Shown here in pieces: positions 11,990-23,305 of a stretch of DNA of 64,000 nt. Numbering within the stretch: the first letter of the stretch is position 1; every line of letters begins with the position of its first letter. This DNA comes from Bactericera cockerelli (lineage: Eukaryota > Arthropoda > Insecta > Hemiptera > Triozidae), in NCBI GenBank assembly GCA_024516035.1, contig CM044961.1:10060094-10124093 (forward strand), given 5' to 3'. A program made the position numbers and the translations under genes. A model generated the notes under the pieces. The model was not told the DNA's origin, ran no database searches, and worked only from the letters and a program-made list of their open reading frames with translations.

Positions 11990-12135
11990 AAGACCTCAGT
12001 AGCTTGATCGATAAGGCGGCGGACTTGTAACCTGAAGGTCAGAGGTTCAAGTCCCGACTTAAGCAAAAATTTAGTAAATCGAGTTATGATATCAGAATTG
12101 TGATTCACATGAATATATTAACTAGTGCATTATTA
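11990..12135 (+). repeat. SINE family A, copy 3
   Basis: GACCTCAGTAGCTTGATCGA, TAAGGCGGCGGACTTGTAAC, GTTCAAGTCCC and the body ATTTAGTAAATCGAGTTATG; 600 bases from copy 2 in the same orientation. Confidence 0.75.
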
Positions 12136-12237
12136 GTGTTAGTGTCGTAATTAGGTATTTGTAGATGATCAAGGATAACAAATGTAACTGCCAAAAATTA
12201 GAATGGTCAGATTTATTAAAATATTTTTTTTTTTTAA

Positions 12238-12285
12238 TTTGAGTTTAACGTTACTTTCAACTGCATGGTCCTATCACGATGGATT
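12238..12285 (-). repeat. family E SINE 3' end fragment
   Basis: GTTTAACGTTACTTTCAACTG then CATGGTCCTATCACGATGG is the reverse of the family E copy 1 tail; also at 13827 and 38157. Confidence 0.55.
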
Positions 12286-12589
12286 GAAGATTCAAGTATT
12301 TGAATTTAAAAGAAGATAATGTTTACAATACCGTATTATTATAAATAATATTATTGCTGAGTAATAGTAAATAGATATATTTATGACAGGTAATAATAAT
12401 AATAAATGTAGGTAAGACATAAATAGTATAATACTATAGAAAAAAACAACTCATGAAAATTCTCTGACATGAGATTTTAGAAATATAATTTATGAGATTT
12501 TTTAAAAGCAAAAAAAAAGTTGTTTTTTCATTCCTAAAAATAAAAATTTTAATTCCAAGTTTCCTCTCTGTTCTCATTTTTGAGCTTTC

Positions 12590-12795
12590 ATTTCTCTTCT
12601 CCCTCCTCCCTTTTCTCTTCTACACTTCCTCTCCTTTCCTCCTTCTCCTCATCCTCGTTTTTCTCCTCTTCCTACTCCCCCTCCTCTACCTCCTTCTCTT
12701 TTCTTCCTCCTTTTCTTCTTCCTTCTCCTCCTCTTCTCTCAAATCATTCTTCTCCTCTTTTTCCCATCCTTTTCCTGTATTCCGTTGATTATCTC
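12590..12795. repeat. polypyrimidine tract
   Basis: C/T-rich with repeated CTCCTCC and TTCTCC; coding-like frames on it are spurious. Confidence 0.85.
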
Positions 12796-12924
12796 TCTCT
12801 TCCTGTCTAGAATGATAATGTTGGTTCAGATTTGTGTGTTACGCTAATGTAATGTCTTCTAGGTTTATCATGTATTTTTCTGTACGTTTTTCCTTTTTAT
12901 TTTATTTTAAAATTTTCAATCCCT

Positions 12925-13060
12925 GAAGTTGATGGGTAGTGCTCTACTTTTCACTTTGAAAGTCTCTGGTTCGATTCCTGACAGAATGAAGGATATTTCA
13001 TATTGGGATTTGGTGTCCTTGCTGATGGCATTAATTCTCAGATTGTTAAAAATAAATGCT
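12925..13060 (+). repeat. tRNA-like SINE, unclassified
   Basis: GTTGATGGGTAGTGCTCTAC, TTTGAAAGTCTCTGGTTCGA (B box), then TTGGTGTCCTTGCTGATGGC. A tRNA-like head followed by a body; one copy seen. Confidence 0.45.
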
Positions 13061-13648
13061 GACACAACAAAGGTATCAAAAGTCTTTCAGCAATCATGAA
13101 CATAATTAAAGAGAAAAAGAAGAAGAAAAGGGTAACATTACTATATTACTTATCATTAGAAACTTAGTTAGTTAGATACCCACTTAAGAGCTAGCTAGCC
13201 CATATTTTTCAAACTAATCTTAGTTTACTATTATTGTTATTATTATTTAACACTTTATTCGTAAACTACATGATACATTCTGCATTATAGGACATGAAAT
13301 AAAAAGAACACAATAGAATATGTAGTGAACCAAGGGGCGAGGTTAAACTCTGTGCTTTCTCTTTCACCGAACTCCATTAGTTTGTTAACTACTATCTTGA
13401 TTCAACAATATTACCTTCAAAAAAGATAAAATCAAAATCGCTGCTGAGGGTAGTGGCTAATTGCTGATTCAACTAAAAGATCCCCATTGATACGAAATTC
13501 TATAAATAATGAAGTTAGCGAAATATAAGGAAAATTCCTATCTTCCATTTTCGTGTATGCCTCATTTCTACTTTCTGTACAGTGTGGTTTTGTAGCGGAG
13601 TCAACAAAGAAACTGTTTACTTCTTTATTTACTGAAATAAAATAACTA
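13061..13648. other. gene-free stretch
   Basis: A/T-rich with a short (ATT)n near 13235. No coding or RNA gene recognised. Confidence 0.55.
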
Positions 13649-13755
13649 TACATATGATGGATCTGTGGCTTAATATGATGGATCTGTGGCTATACATAAT
13701 ATATGATGGATCTGTGGCTATACATATGATGGATCTGTGGCTATACATATGATTC
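13649..13755 (+). repeat. short tandem repeat, about 27 bp x 4
   Basis: ATGATGGATCTGTGGCT plus TATACAT spacers, four copies with spacer-length changes. Confidence 0.85.
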
Positions 13756-13824
13756 TCCAGTGTTGCAGGTTGATAAAATAATGCTTCTCAGATGGGCTTT
13801 CGTATGTTTTTTATTTTTTATTTC

Positions 13825-13945
13825 TTTGTTAGGGTTTAACGTTCTTTCAACTGCATGGTCATATACAACGGGAAATTTAACCTCCATTCGCAGGAATCTC
13901 CCAAATTTGCTATACCCACATTAACCTGATCCAGCCTGCACTTTC
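13825..13945 (-). repeat. family E SINE tail
   Basis: GTTTAACGTTCTTTCAACTG, CATGGTCATATACAACGGG, CCTCCATTCGCAGGAA and TAACCTGATCCAGCCTG: the reverse of the family E body without the 5S head. Confidence 0.65.
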
Positions 13946-14575
13946 GTATGCTTAATATTAATCTAGATTGGAAAAACGCTTCATGGTGAAATAAAAATAA
14001 GTTTGACTTAGCTCATGCCTTGTTAATATCTCGACAGAAATTTCCTTAGGATCATTGTTATGACGCGTAGTAATAGGAGGAAACTCTGCAAAATGTGTAA
14101 AATAAATAAGAAAATGGAAAAATGTGAAGAAAAAATAAATAAAATCAAACCACAAAATCAGACTTGTCAAGATGTTTGTCTTCATTAAAAGATCTTTTTT
14201 TTATATTACAATCGCAAACAAGTTGCCTTTTTATTTCCAATTAGGACTTAGCGATGATTTAAAAACTAATATGGATTAGTATGGTAGTAGAATATTTATT
14301 GATTTTTAAAACAAAAAACATTAAATAAGACGGGCGAGGTTTTGTGAAGAAAACCTTGTACGAAATCAATTCTGCTCAATTGGGTTCATCCTGTATTTTC
14401 TTTTCTTCCTTTATTTTCCGCTCAAAACCATTTCCTCTCCTCTCCCTCCTCTACCCCCCTCATTTTGTCCTTGGCAGTTGTGCAATAAATGAAATATCGT
14501 GTATTTTTCTGAACGACATTTTCAATTAAAAACCGTCAATGTGTAGGAAGACGAATGGAGCGGATTTCCAAGGCG
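13946..14575. other. gene-free stretch
   Basis: A/T-rich; no gene or clear repeat. Confidence 0.55.
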
Positions 14576-14955
14576 AGAAGGAGGAGAAAAGAAATGCTGG
14601 AGAGGAAGGAGGATGAGAAGAGAAGGGGGAGGAAAAGATAGAAGGAAAGGGAAGTGGAGAGGAAGGAATGGGTGGGAGAGAAAGAGAAGAAGCAGCAAAA
14701 TTGGGAGAAGAAGAGACATGCTGGAGGAGAAGGTAGAAGAAAAAGGAGGAGAAAGTGGAAGAGATAGAAGTAAAGGGAGGTGGAGACTAAGGAATAGGAG
14801 GAAGAGAAGACGGAGGAATGAAAAATAGGACACGAAAAGAAATGTTGGAGGAGAAAGAGGATGAGAAGATAGGGAGGAGGAAGAGATAGAAGTAAAGGCA
14901 GGTGGAGACTAAGGAATAAGAGGAAGAGAAGACGAAGGAGGAGGAAAATAGTAGA
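14576..14955. repeat. polypurine tract with about 150-180 bp tandem structure
   Basis: A/G-rich. The block AGTAAAGG..AGGTGGAGACTAAGGAATA with its neighbours (GGAGGAGAA, GATAGAAG) is repeated, showing segmental duplication inside the tract. Confidence 0.8.
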
Positions 14956-14956
14956 G

Positions 14957-15172
14957 GAATAATAATAATAATAATATCGCCTTATTTATACTGCCCGATT
15001 AGGACTGTTAAAGTCCCATTATTCCAGCAGTAAGCCGAAGACATATTATTATGTGGTGAAAATCCCAAATGAGAGGATAACATGTCATGTTCCGGCCGGG
15101 TTTCGAACCCACGACCTCCGGAATCTTTGGATTCACAGAGTACCGCCTTTACCACTGAGCTACCGGGACAGA
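14957..15172 (-). repeat. tRNA-derived SINE with (ATT)n tail
   Basis: The - strand shows CGGTAGCTCAGTGGTAAAGG (A box), GAGGTCGTGGGTTCGAAACC (B box), GGCCGGAACATGACATG, a body with TACTGCTGGAATAATGGGAC and TAAGGCGATATTATTATT at the 3' end. A 3' fragment of the same element lies at 35215-35285 on the + strand. Confidence 0.75.
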
Positions 15173-15640
15173 CAATTTGGAGGAGAAAAGGAAGAGAAGA
15201 GAGGGAGGGAAAGAAGGAGAAGTAGGATGAGGGTAAGAAGAAGGGTAGAGCGATGAGGATGAAAGCATGAAAGAAAAGAAATTGGTGAGAGGAAAAAGAA
15301 ATGGAAGAGAAAAAACATTTGTAAGTAGTGGAGGAGAAAGGGTTGGAAAATGTTAAGAGAAAGAGGAAGAGAAGGATGAAAAGAAAGAGAAAAGGATGAA
15401 GCAAGAGGAATTGGAAATTGAGTTGAAATCAAAGAAGAGAGTAGAAAATGATAAGAAAAAGAGTAGAACGGGATGGATAGGGATGGATAGGGATAATGAA
15501 AAAATTGAGTTGAAATCAAAGAAGAGAGTAGAAAATGATAAGAAAAAGAGTAGAACGGGGATAGATAGGGATAATGAAAAATAGGAGGAGGTGCAGGAGC
15601 TGAAAGAGGCAGAAGAGGGGAAGAAAAAGAAATGAAAATC
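15173..15640. repeat. polypurine tract with an 80-90 bp duplication
   Basis: A/G-rich. The segment AATTGAGTTGAAATCAAAGA to AGGGATAATGAAAA (about 15415-15502) is repeated almost exactly at 15503-15582. Confidence 0.85.
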
Positions 15641-16665
15641 CAGTGAGGCCGAAGTAACGAATAAGATTTAGATTGGAAGAAAGGAGGAAACGTCTACCCA
15701 TAGCAGCGGCAGATTTAAAAAAAAGCTTTTTTATACTTTCTATTAACTTTAATAAAGAGCCGCGCTCGCGTTGTTTCCTGGTTGAAAGGTTATCCTTAGC
15801 CATTCAGCGAGGAAACAGTGCGAGTATATTAGTCTCTTTACCTTCCACTGAGCCAATGGAAGAGATATTCTATTTGTAAGAAATTGAGTTTTGTTAAATA
15901 AATAGAACTGTACTGAACGTATTGGGTCGTTTATATCACAAAGGATGAAGCCTTGCCATAGTTTTCACGACATTCCCGTTATTGTGATGATATTCTAATT
16001 TGATGACTCGAATTGTTGGTAGAATCATTATCGTCCATCGAAAGCAGCAAAAAGTTGCAATTTTATTAATCAATTTTTTTTTTTTTTTTAAAGCGAAAAA
16101 CGTATTCATCTGTCATGCTTTCACAACATAGGATGTTCTTTTTTCTCGAATAAATCGAACATACATAAATAAACTCAATACCTAACAAAACCTATGATTA
16201 ATAAAAAAAAAAAGGGTTATGAAATCCTACACTGGAAGTACAATAATATATCGGGAAGTTCCTGCAACATATACAAACTGTAGAAAACAGAAAACAATAA
16301 CTGAATAGCTATCAGGCTAAAGAACTCAAGTTCAGGAAAGTATTTCCTTGCTGAAAACCTTTTTATTTACGACTTTCCTTTACATACATATAGGTCTGGT
16401 GAAGACAGGACTATTTTGTAGCTAGTTAATTTGTAGATTTATTTTGTTGTTAATTTATTTATAGATTTTCTTCTTAATCTACAGAATTTTTCATCTCTTT
16501 TAATTACTTTTGATTGTGGTCGTTTTTGTACTGAGAAGAAGAAAGAGAAAGAAAAAATTCTGCAATACAGATAGATACAAAATACAAATCCTTAATATTT
16601 CTGTAGGTGTTGTATTTATCATGAAAAATGTAGCACCAAACGTGTAAAGTTGATTCTAAATGAGA
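15641..16665. other. gene-free stretch
   Basis: Mixed composition near 15700-16050, then A/T-rich. No gene or repeat recognised. Confidence 0.5.
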
Positions 16666-16669
16666 GTGA

Positions 16670-16790
16670 TATATGGAGAGAAAGAGAGAGAGAGAGAAAG
16701 GGGGGGAGAGAGAGGGGGAGAGAGAGGGAGAGGGAGATGAAGAGAGAGAGAGAGAGAGATGGAGAGGGAGAGAAATTACAAGAGGGAGGA
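16670..16790. repeat. (GA)n-rich microsatellite
   Basis: GAGAGA and GGGGAGAGAGAG mixtures. Confidence 0.9.
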
Positions 16791-17123
16791 GAGGTGTCAC
16801 GAACTAGAATGATCGATTATATTCTCTCCCTTTTTCTCTTCCTCTCTCTCTCTTTATTCAATATTATCCCACAAGAAGGTGTGTTAAGGGATAGTGTAGA
16901 ATTAGTTAATCTAATCCTGTTTCATAATTCGGACCTTTAACACGAAATGACTCATCTTTATAAGTGTTTTAGTATAACAACATGTACTTACAGATCCTCA
17001 CTACTGCCGCTTAGCTAGAGAGTCTCAGACAAATAGTTGCACAGGAATGCCATACATGAGGGCAGAACACAGGCCAAGAATGTGACGTTATCTTATAGGA
17101 TGTTGGAAAAGTATGTGACTTTG

Positions 17124-17195
17124 TGTTATCTTACATAGGGTAGCTATCGATCAGTGTGTGTTATCTTACATAGGGTAGCTATCGATCAGTGAATT
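17124..17195 (+). repeat. 36-bp direct duplication
   Basis: TGTGTTATCTTACATAGGGT plus AGCTATCGATCAGTG occurs twice in a row without change, indicating a recent tandem duplication. Confidence 0.9.
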
Positions 17196-18615
17196 CTAAG
17201 GCACGAGTATTCGATTTTCTCGAATTTATTTTTCTTAAACATCCTGAATTAGATAGAATCATAATTTATCTTTTTATTTATTTAATAATTTATAAATAGG
17301 TATTTACTCTTTATACATAGGAAACAATGATCAAAGGTTAATTTCTGACGACCTGATTTGAAGTTCTCTACTGATTTGTGTAGTTTTATGATGGTGTTAT
17401 GTTTTATGATAGTGTTATGATGTTGCTGTTACACTTGTACACTCAAATTATTGGTCACCCACTTCTGCAATACCTTTGGTAGTGTTGTTTATATGTTGTC
17501 CGTTTTAGAATTCTAATTAAAATATTTAAACGTAGCTATGTGTGTTTAAAAATGTATTCTAAACACATTGAGTGCATAATATTTTAATTATATATTTGAA
17601 ATGAATTAAGATGACTTGTTTGAATGAAATATCTTCTCAATGATTGACAAAGTCCGGAATGTTGGTTTTTTTCGTTTTGAAGAAGGTAAATTCACACTAC
17701 CTACCTTTTGCGATCAGGGCTTCAAGTGCCAAGAATTGAAAGAGATAAAAAAAGAGAGAGAGAGATAAATAAATACATAAATAAACCTTTATTTGGAACA
17801 AAAATAATACATACATCAAAGCAAAAAGTATACATCAGAACAACTGATTGCAATTCAGCTTATTTGCTGAGGTACTGTACAGAGAAAAATAAAGAGATAG
17901 AGAAAGAGAGAAAGAAAGAGAGAAGGAGATGAGAAAATGGGAAGAAGGTGGAAGCAGAGAACCTTAAGAAATGAGTGTGATATGAAAAATCACAGAGAAA
18001 TACCCAAGATCAGGGGAGGTAGAAAGTGACCAAAATGCATACAAAGCAAAGTCCACAATTGTTTACTATTAAACTCAGAACATTACATTGGACATTGGAA
18101 GTCTCCTTTTAGTCAACCAGATGTGTGAGGTACGTCAAAAGTGAAATCAGAAGAAGGATCCCAGAGAGATTTTGAAAAAAAAAGAAAAAGAACAGACATC
18201 AAAAAAAAAAAAAAAAAAATTGAAGGAGACATATCAAACGAATCTCAAGGATATAAAAAGAACTGGAGAGATCCCATTTGAAATTGAAGCCATTGTGAGA
18301 ACTGCCAATGGTGACAGTGATGAGGGACAGCGACAGAAAGAGGAAGTCACATGTAGAAATGGGGGAGACTGTAGAAATGGAGCTACTGGGACACATCAGG
18401 AATTTATGTGACACCGTCACAGAAGGTTATTTTGCAAAAACAAAAATCCTGAAATATTTCACTCAGAGGAAGACCATATTTGTTTTGTTCGAGTATATTT
18501 TCAACATTATTTTGAAAAAAAAAATTCAGTAATACTCGTATGTCTACACATATAATTATCTACAATTTGGTAAGAATAGCACATCCGCTTAAAAAAATTG
18601 TATTGAAATTGAGAA
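17196..18615. other. gene-free A-rich stretch
   Basis: Contains (GA)n patches (17745, 17900) and a poly-A run at about 18202. The open stretch 18218-18411 (KETYQTNLKDIKRTGEIPF..) reads like protein but lacks a recognised domain; it may be an old transposon remnant. Confidence 0.4.
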
Positions 18616-18617
18616 AA

Positions 18618-18815
18618 GTGGTTAAACGCGCTAGATTGGTAATCCAGGGATCCGTTGGTTCGAATCCAAGTCCAGTGCATGAATTTTCCTCATTACTTTG
18701 AGATTGTGTCCATAAATTAATGAGACTCTCAGGGTCAGGTAGTAGAAAATGCTGTGACTATTAACCTCACTTGGTGGTTAACTTCAACTAAGGAGTGTTA
18801 TTTTTATCTTTAATA
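18618..18815 (+). repeat. SINE family B, copy 2
   Basis: GCTAGATTGGTAATCCAGGG, TTGGTTCGAATCC, GTGCATGAATTTTCCTCATT, then ACTTGGTGGTTAACTTCAAC; collinear with copy 1. Confidence 0.75.
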
Positions 18816-19544
18816 TTAGTATGTCGCAATTGTCGCATCCTTTAGCTTTATGCTTTTCAATGATCGTAATGCTTCTTACATTTTCAAAATAACAGTGTAA
18901 GAATAAAATTATAAATAGCTTTGAGGTATTCTCTATCTGCTAGTTCAAAGGGTAAAGTTTTTGCTCCAAATTTGCTTACACACTTTCGGCCATTACCTAA
19001 TCGTGTTAGTCAAGGTATCATCATTTCGTTAGGGTAGGTAATATACATTCACCCTTTGATAAAGAAAACTCGTTCTAGTCCTGCAGACACCATACTTTTT
19101 ATTTACTTTTTCAAAATTATTTACTTTGGCCTTTGAAAACTAAAAAAGGGGTTCTCACATATCTTTCTGTTAGACTCACTATCTCCCCCTCAACAGTAGT
19201 TTTTTTTCAATTCAATTGACTCAAATTTCCATTTGTACAATTTCTATGCCAGGTAGCATATTTGTATTTAAATTCGTAGCATGCATGCTCATGCTAGCAT
19301 GACATGTAATGAGCAATTGTTATTGAAATTTTCTCTTCATTTCAGCCACTCGTAAGATTTATGTCTTTTTTGAGTCTCTGCTGAAAATAATTTATTGCTT
19401 TTTTCATTTCAAATTGGTACAAGGGTGTACTTTTTAATTCAAAAAAAAATAAACATAGAAATCGTAGGGAATAAATTATTGGATTCATCATTGAAATATT
19501 GTACCTATATTTTTTTACACTTTACTTCTGAGAATTTCTAATAA

Positions 19545-20122
19545 TACACTGAGGCAAAAATTTAGCGAACGGTAGGTATTTTCTCATATAACGTGTGTAT
19601 TCTTGTTGGACAAAAGCATTTTTCATATTTTTTCTAATTGAGGAAATCACACAAAAATTGGTACAGAGATAGCAAAAACATGAAGGCCAATTTTCATAAT
19701 TGAATGAAGTGCTTGTCATTGTCGACCTTTCCCATACAGGGTGTACAAAAACAGTTTCTCAATGATTTTTTAAATTCATTATTTTGGATAGAGTATATTG
19801 TCTTGCTTTATGTATTGATCCTCATTCTTTCTTGGCTCAAAATGTTGAGCTTGATGACAGTTCACTATTCCTCTGAATCCAAAATAATGAATTTTAAAAA
19901 AAATCATTGAAAAACAGTTTTCTACCCCGTATGGGAAAGACCGACAGTGACAAGTACTTTATTCAATTATGAAAATTGGCCTTCATGTTTTTGCTATCTC
20001 TGTACCAATTTTTGTGTGATTTCCTCAATTAGAAAAAATATGAAAAATGCTTTGTCCAACAGAAATACACACGTTATATGAGAAAATACCTACCCGTTCC
20101 GCTAAATTTTTGCCTCAGTGTA
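19545..20122. mobile_element. foldback MITE 1 (TACACTGAGGC termini)
   Basis: The two ends are inverted copies: TACACTGAGGCAAAAATTTA at the left and its complement at the right. The arms match over nearly the whole 578 bp, including GAAGGCCAATTTTCATAATT and ATCCAAAATAATGAATTT. TA at both boundaries and the terminal sequence suggest a Tc1/mariner-type non-autonomous element. The centre is near 19833; no transposase is encoded. Confidence 0.88.
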
Positions 20123-20329
20123 TTGAAATCGGAAGTATTGTGTTCGTTTTTGTAAAAAAATTTTTTTCTCCGATTTCAATTTTATACTGACGCAATTGAG
20201 CAACTTTGTTTTGTGTGTGTGTGGGTTGAAGAAATCTTATTCATTGATTGATATTATTGCAACAAATTTGGTACATTATTCAAGCAAGATTTTTCCGAAC
20301 CATCTTTTTAGGATGTTCTTGAAGAGTGT

Positions 20330-20745
20330 TTGTTTCGTTTTCAATTTTCTTTTTGTATTTTCAATCTTCTCTTTCTGAACCTTGCTCTACTTTTAGGTAT
20401 TTTATTCTCCGTCCCATGTCTTTCTCTTGTTCCTTCTCGTTCGTTCTCTACTCTTCCTTCTCAATTTTTCTTATTATTTTCTATTTCATCAAATTGTAAA
20501 TTTTCTGACTCTTGTTTTTTCTGTCCTTCTGTTTTCTTCGTATTGTTATTTCTTTTTCTTTCCTTTCGTCTACTCTTTTTCTTTTCTTTCCGCTTTCTTC
20601 TTTTTGTTCGTCGTTCTCCTCTCCTTCTACTTCCTCTTTATCCCCTCTTCTCTCTTCTTCTTTCTCATCGTTCTCCTCTCCTTCTACTTTCTCTTCTCTA
20701 CCCTCTTTCAACCTTCTACTTTTCTATTTTCTTTCTGACGTCTAG
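20330..20745. repeat. T/C-rich low-complexity tract
   Basis: TTCTTT/CTTCTC mixture with a locally repeated CGTTCTCCTCTCCTTCTAC. Frames are open by composition only. Confidence 0.8.
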
Positions 20746-21650
20746 CACATAAATTACAATTTCCCCGTTGACAATTCTCCTTGATAAAATCTGTTGTCGT
20801 ACCGAGATTACGTTTACATCCGGGTCGACGGAAAATTGGAATTTTTCTATCAACACATTGACAGGTTTTTTTTTTTTTTTTTCATTCATGCAGCATAAAA
20901 ATATGTTGGATTTTATTCCGATGGATGTTGGTTCAATTTTTGCACCGAGATCGTCATTTGATCGAGAACGTCATATGATGAGATTTATCATTCAGATGTT
21001 GTCATTTTACTGTATTTTATCAGAAAAGAAATTGTTGTAGACAAGATAAATTATGAATAATTTCAGTCTGTGTCAAAAAAGTTGTTGGGAGAAAAAAACC
21101 ATATCCCACAATGTCCTTATTCAACTGACCTCTAAAAAACCAATCCTTTGGACATAGTAAAATGAATAATATTCGAATAAATCAGAAATACGTGCATAAA
21201 TGTCATAACTTCAAAGGACAGAAAAGGAAGTCCTGTTCTTCTGGTCTTGCTGTAAAGACAGATCATCATACCAATAAAATAATAATAATACATACAATAA
21301 TATTATGGCGATGAATATTTTTTGATGATTTTAATAATCGTTTAGTCAAAAGAAAAGACCTATTGGATCCCCATTTACAATTCTAACGGTACTTGAGATC
21401 CCGACTTGAACGGGTTTTAATGTTGGTTTAATTGTTAATTTATTGAGTGAACCGTTTGCACCGTGCAGGGTGGCAAAATAGTTCCCTTTTATTCAGAACT
21501 AGTTTTTATTGCTTATTCTCTTTTTTTTCGTTTTTCTTTTTCAAGAAGTCACTCGGTTAATTCATTCGACCTTCTGTGCTTTCAAGTATTCGACTACTGT
21601 GTACCACTTTCAAGTATTCGAATACTGTGTTCCACTGTGTTCCTATTGAT
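20746..21650. other. gene-free stretch
   Basis: No supported gene. A/T-rich with a T run at about 20865. Confidence 0.5.
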
Positions 21651-21654
21651 GATT

Positions 21655-21890
21655 TATGAGTCGCTGGTGTAGTAGCTAGACGTTAGGTGGAGGTTCTGTG
21701 GTGCGTGGGTTCGAAGTCTGGAAGGCCCGTGAATTTTAATGTATGAAGAATTGATGACGTCAAAACTAATGAATTATTATATTGTTTGAGGAATGTCTGG
21801 TAAAGTATTAAAATATGACTGTAATAATATTGATTTGAAGGTGATTGATCCTGTTGTAAGAAATTATTGTAACTAATCATAATACGTGAT
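21655..21890 (+). repeat. tRNA-like SINE, unclassified
   Basis: GTAGTAGCTAGACGTTAGGT and GTGCGTGGGTTCGAAGTCTG form A- and B-box-like blocks, followed by CCCGTGAATTTTAATG and a body. One copy seen. Confidence 0.45.
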
Positions 21891-23247
21891 CATATAGTTT
21901 CCGATCGGTTCAAAGTTTCTTTATAAAATTGAGATTTCAGTAATACTCCAAGGTTTGGAGGATGTTTCCTTAGAACCAATCAATAAAATTGATAAAATAT
22001 TTAGATACTGAACATCCTCAATGGTAATTATGCAATGTATGTTCTGTCCTGGAAGTGTAGGATATTACCTATGACTCTATAACAGTTAACGGATTTAAAT
22101 CTATTTATGATAAAGTATCAAGTTCATTATTTACCTCTGAATTATTTCAAAATCAACGAACAAGCTATGCCTAACAAAATAGAACTGTTTTCGAGGGTTC
22201 CTTTTATATCATACCTATATCTTTCGTCATGGTATTTATTTAAATTGTATATATTTAAATCAATACTATATGTACCTTAATATTAAGTATAAAAGTCTGC
22301 CCTATTTACACAACATTTTTTATGATTAATATACAATTACTCAGAATTTCATACTCATAAAGTCAGATAGATGATGATGTATTTGATTCATGAAATAAAA
22401 TGATATCCTCCTACACATCAAAAATTAATAAAACTTGAACCACATTTTTTCAAAATTTCATCATGAACAGAAACACTTAAATGTCCAACCAATGTTTAAA
22501 ACTGGACAATCGAGGGTTCAAACAGACACAATATCCAATGCTATTGTATAAAACAGTCAAAAAAGAGAAGAAAAAAGAGCTGTCAAAAAACTACAACCAT
22601 CAGAAACTTCAAAATGGTGACGAAAAAGAGGGAGAAACAAAAAGGAGAAAAAAAAAAAAATCAAAATGAAACTGTAGAAGCCCCCTTGTAGCTACTAATG
22701 ATTGCTTGTGGCCCCCTGGGGTGCCCCTGTCTATTCTTCCCGTCCCGTTCTGCAACTGGGAGCTGTCTCCCTTTTTGTCAACTACTAGGTAATTTAATTT
22801 TTAGTATAGTAATACATACTCTTCTGGTTTTCCACTTTCCGAGGAGACAGGAATAGACCGAAAAAAGTGCGTTTACTAGTCCGTTTAAACAACTTTGACA
22901 GTCATTTTTGAATTATAATAATAATATAATAATTAGCTTGGTTTTCAATTTATTAATGTAAAAATAATTATGAAAGGATTGGTTAGTGCTTGTACTTTAA
23001 GGAGTTCTCAGTGGGTTCAAGAGAAAAGTTCTCTGGTGGAGATGTCTCAAGCACCAAAATTGGTAGTTTTGGCGTCTCCTCCAAAAACCTATTTCTCACT
23101 GCTATTAGTTTCAATCAAATATTTAGAATTTGTAAATTTAATGTTACCTATCTTTTCATATAGATAGGTAAGGTATAGATAGCACACAAGATAGGTAAAT
23201 AGTTACATTAGGTACTGCTGAAAATCTATATAAATATAAGGCATTGT

Positions 23248-23248
<1 letters not shown>
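21891..23248. other. gene-free stretch
   Basis: A/T-rich; the frame 22481-22669 is A-rich Lys/Glu sequence with no domain. Confidence 0.5.

Positions 23249-23301
<53 letters not shown>
23249..23301. repeat. (TC)n microsatellite
   Basis: About 26 uninterrupted TC dinucleotides. Confidence 0.98.
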
Positions 23302-23305
<4 letters not shown>

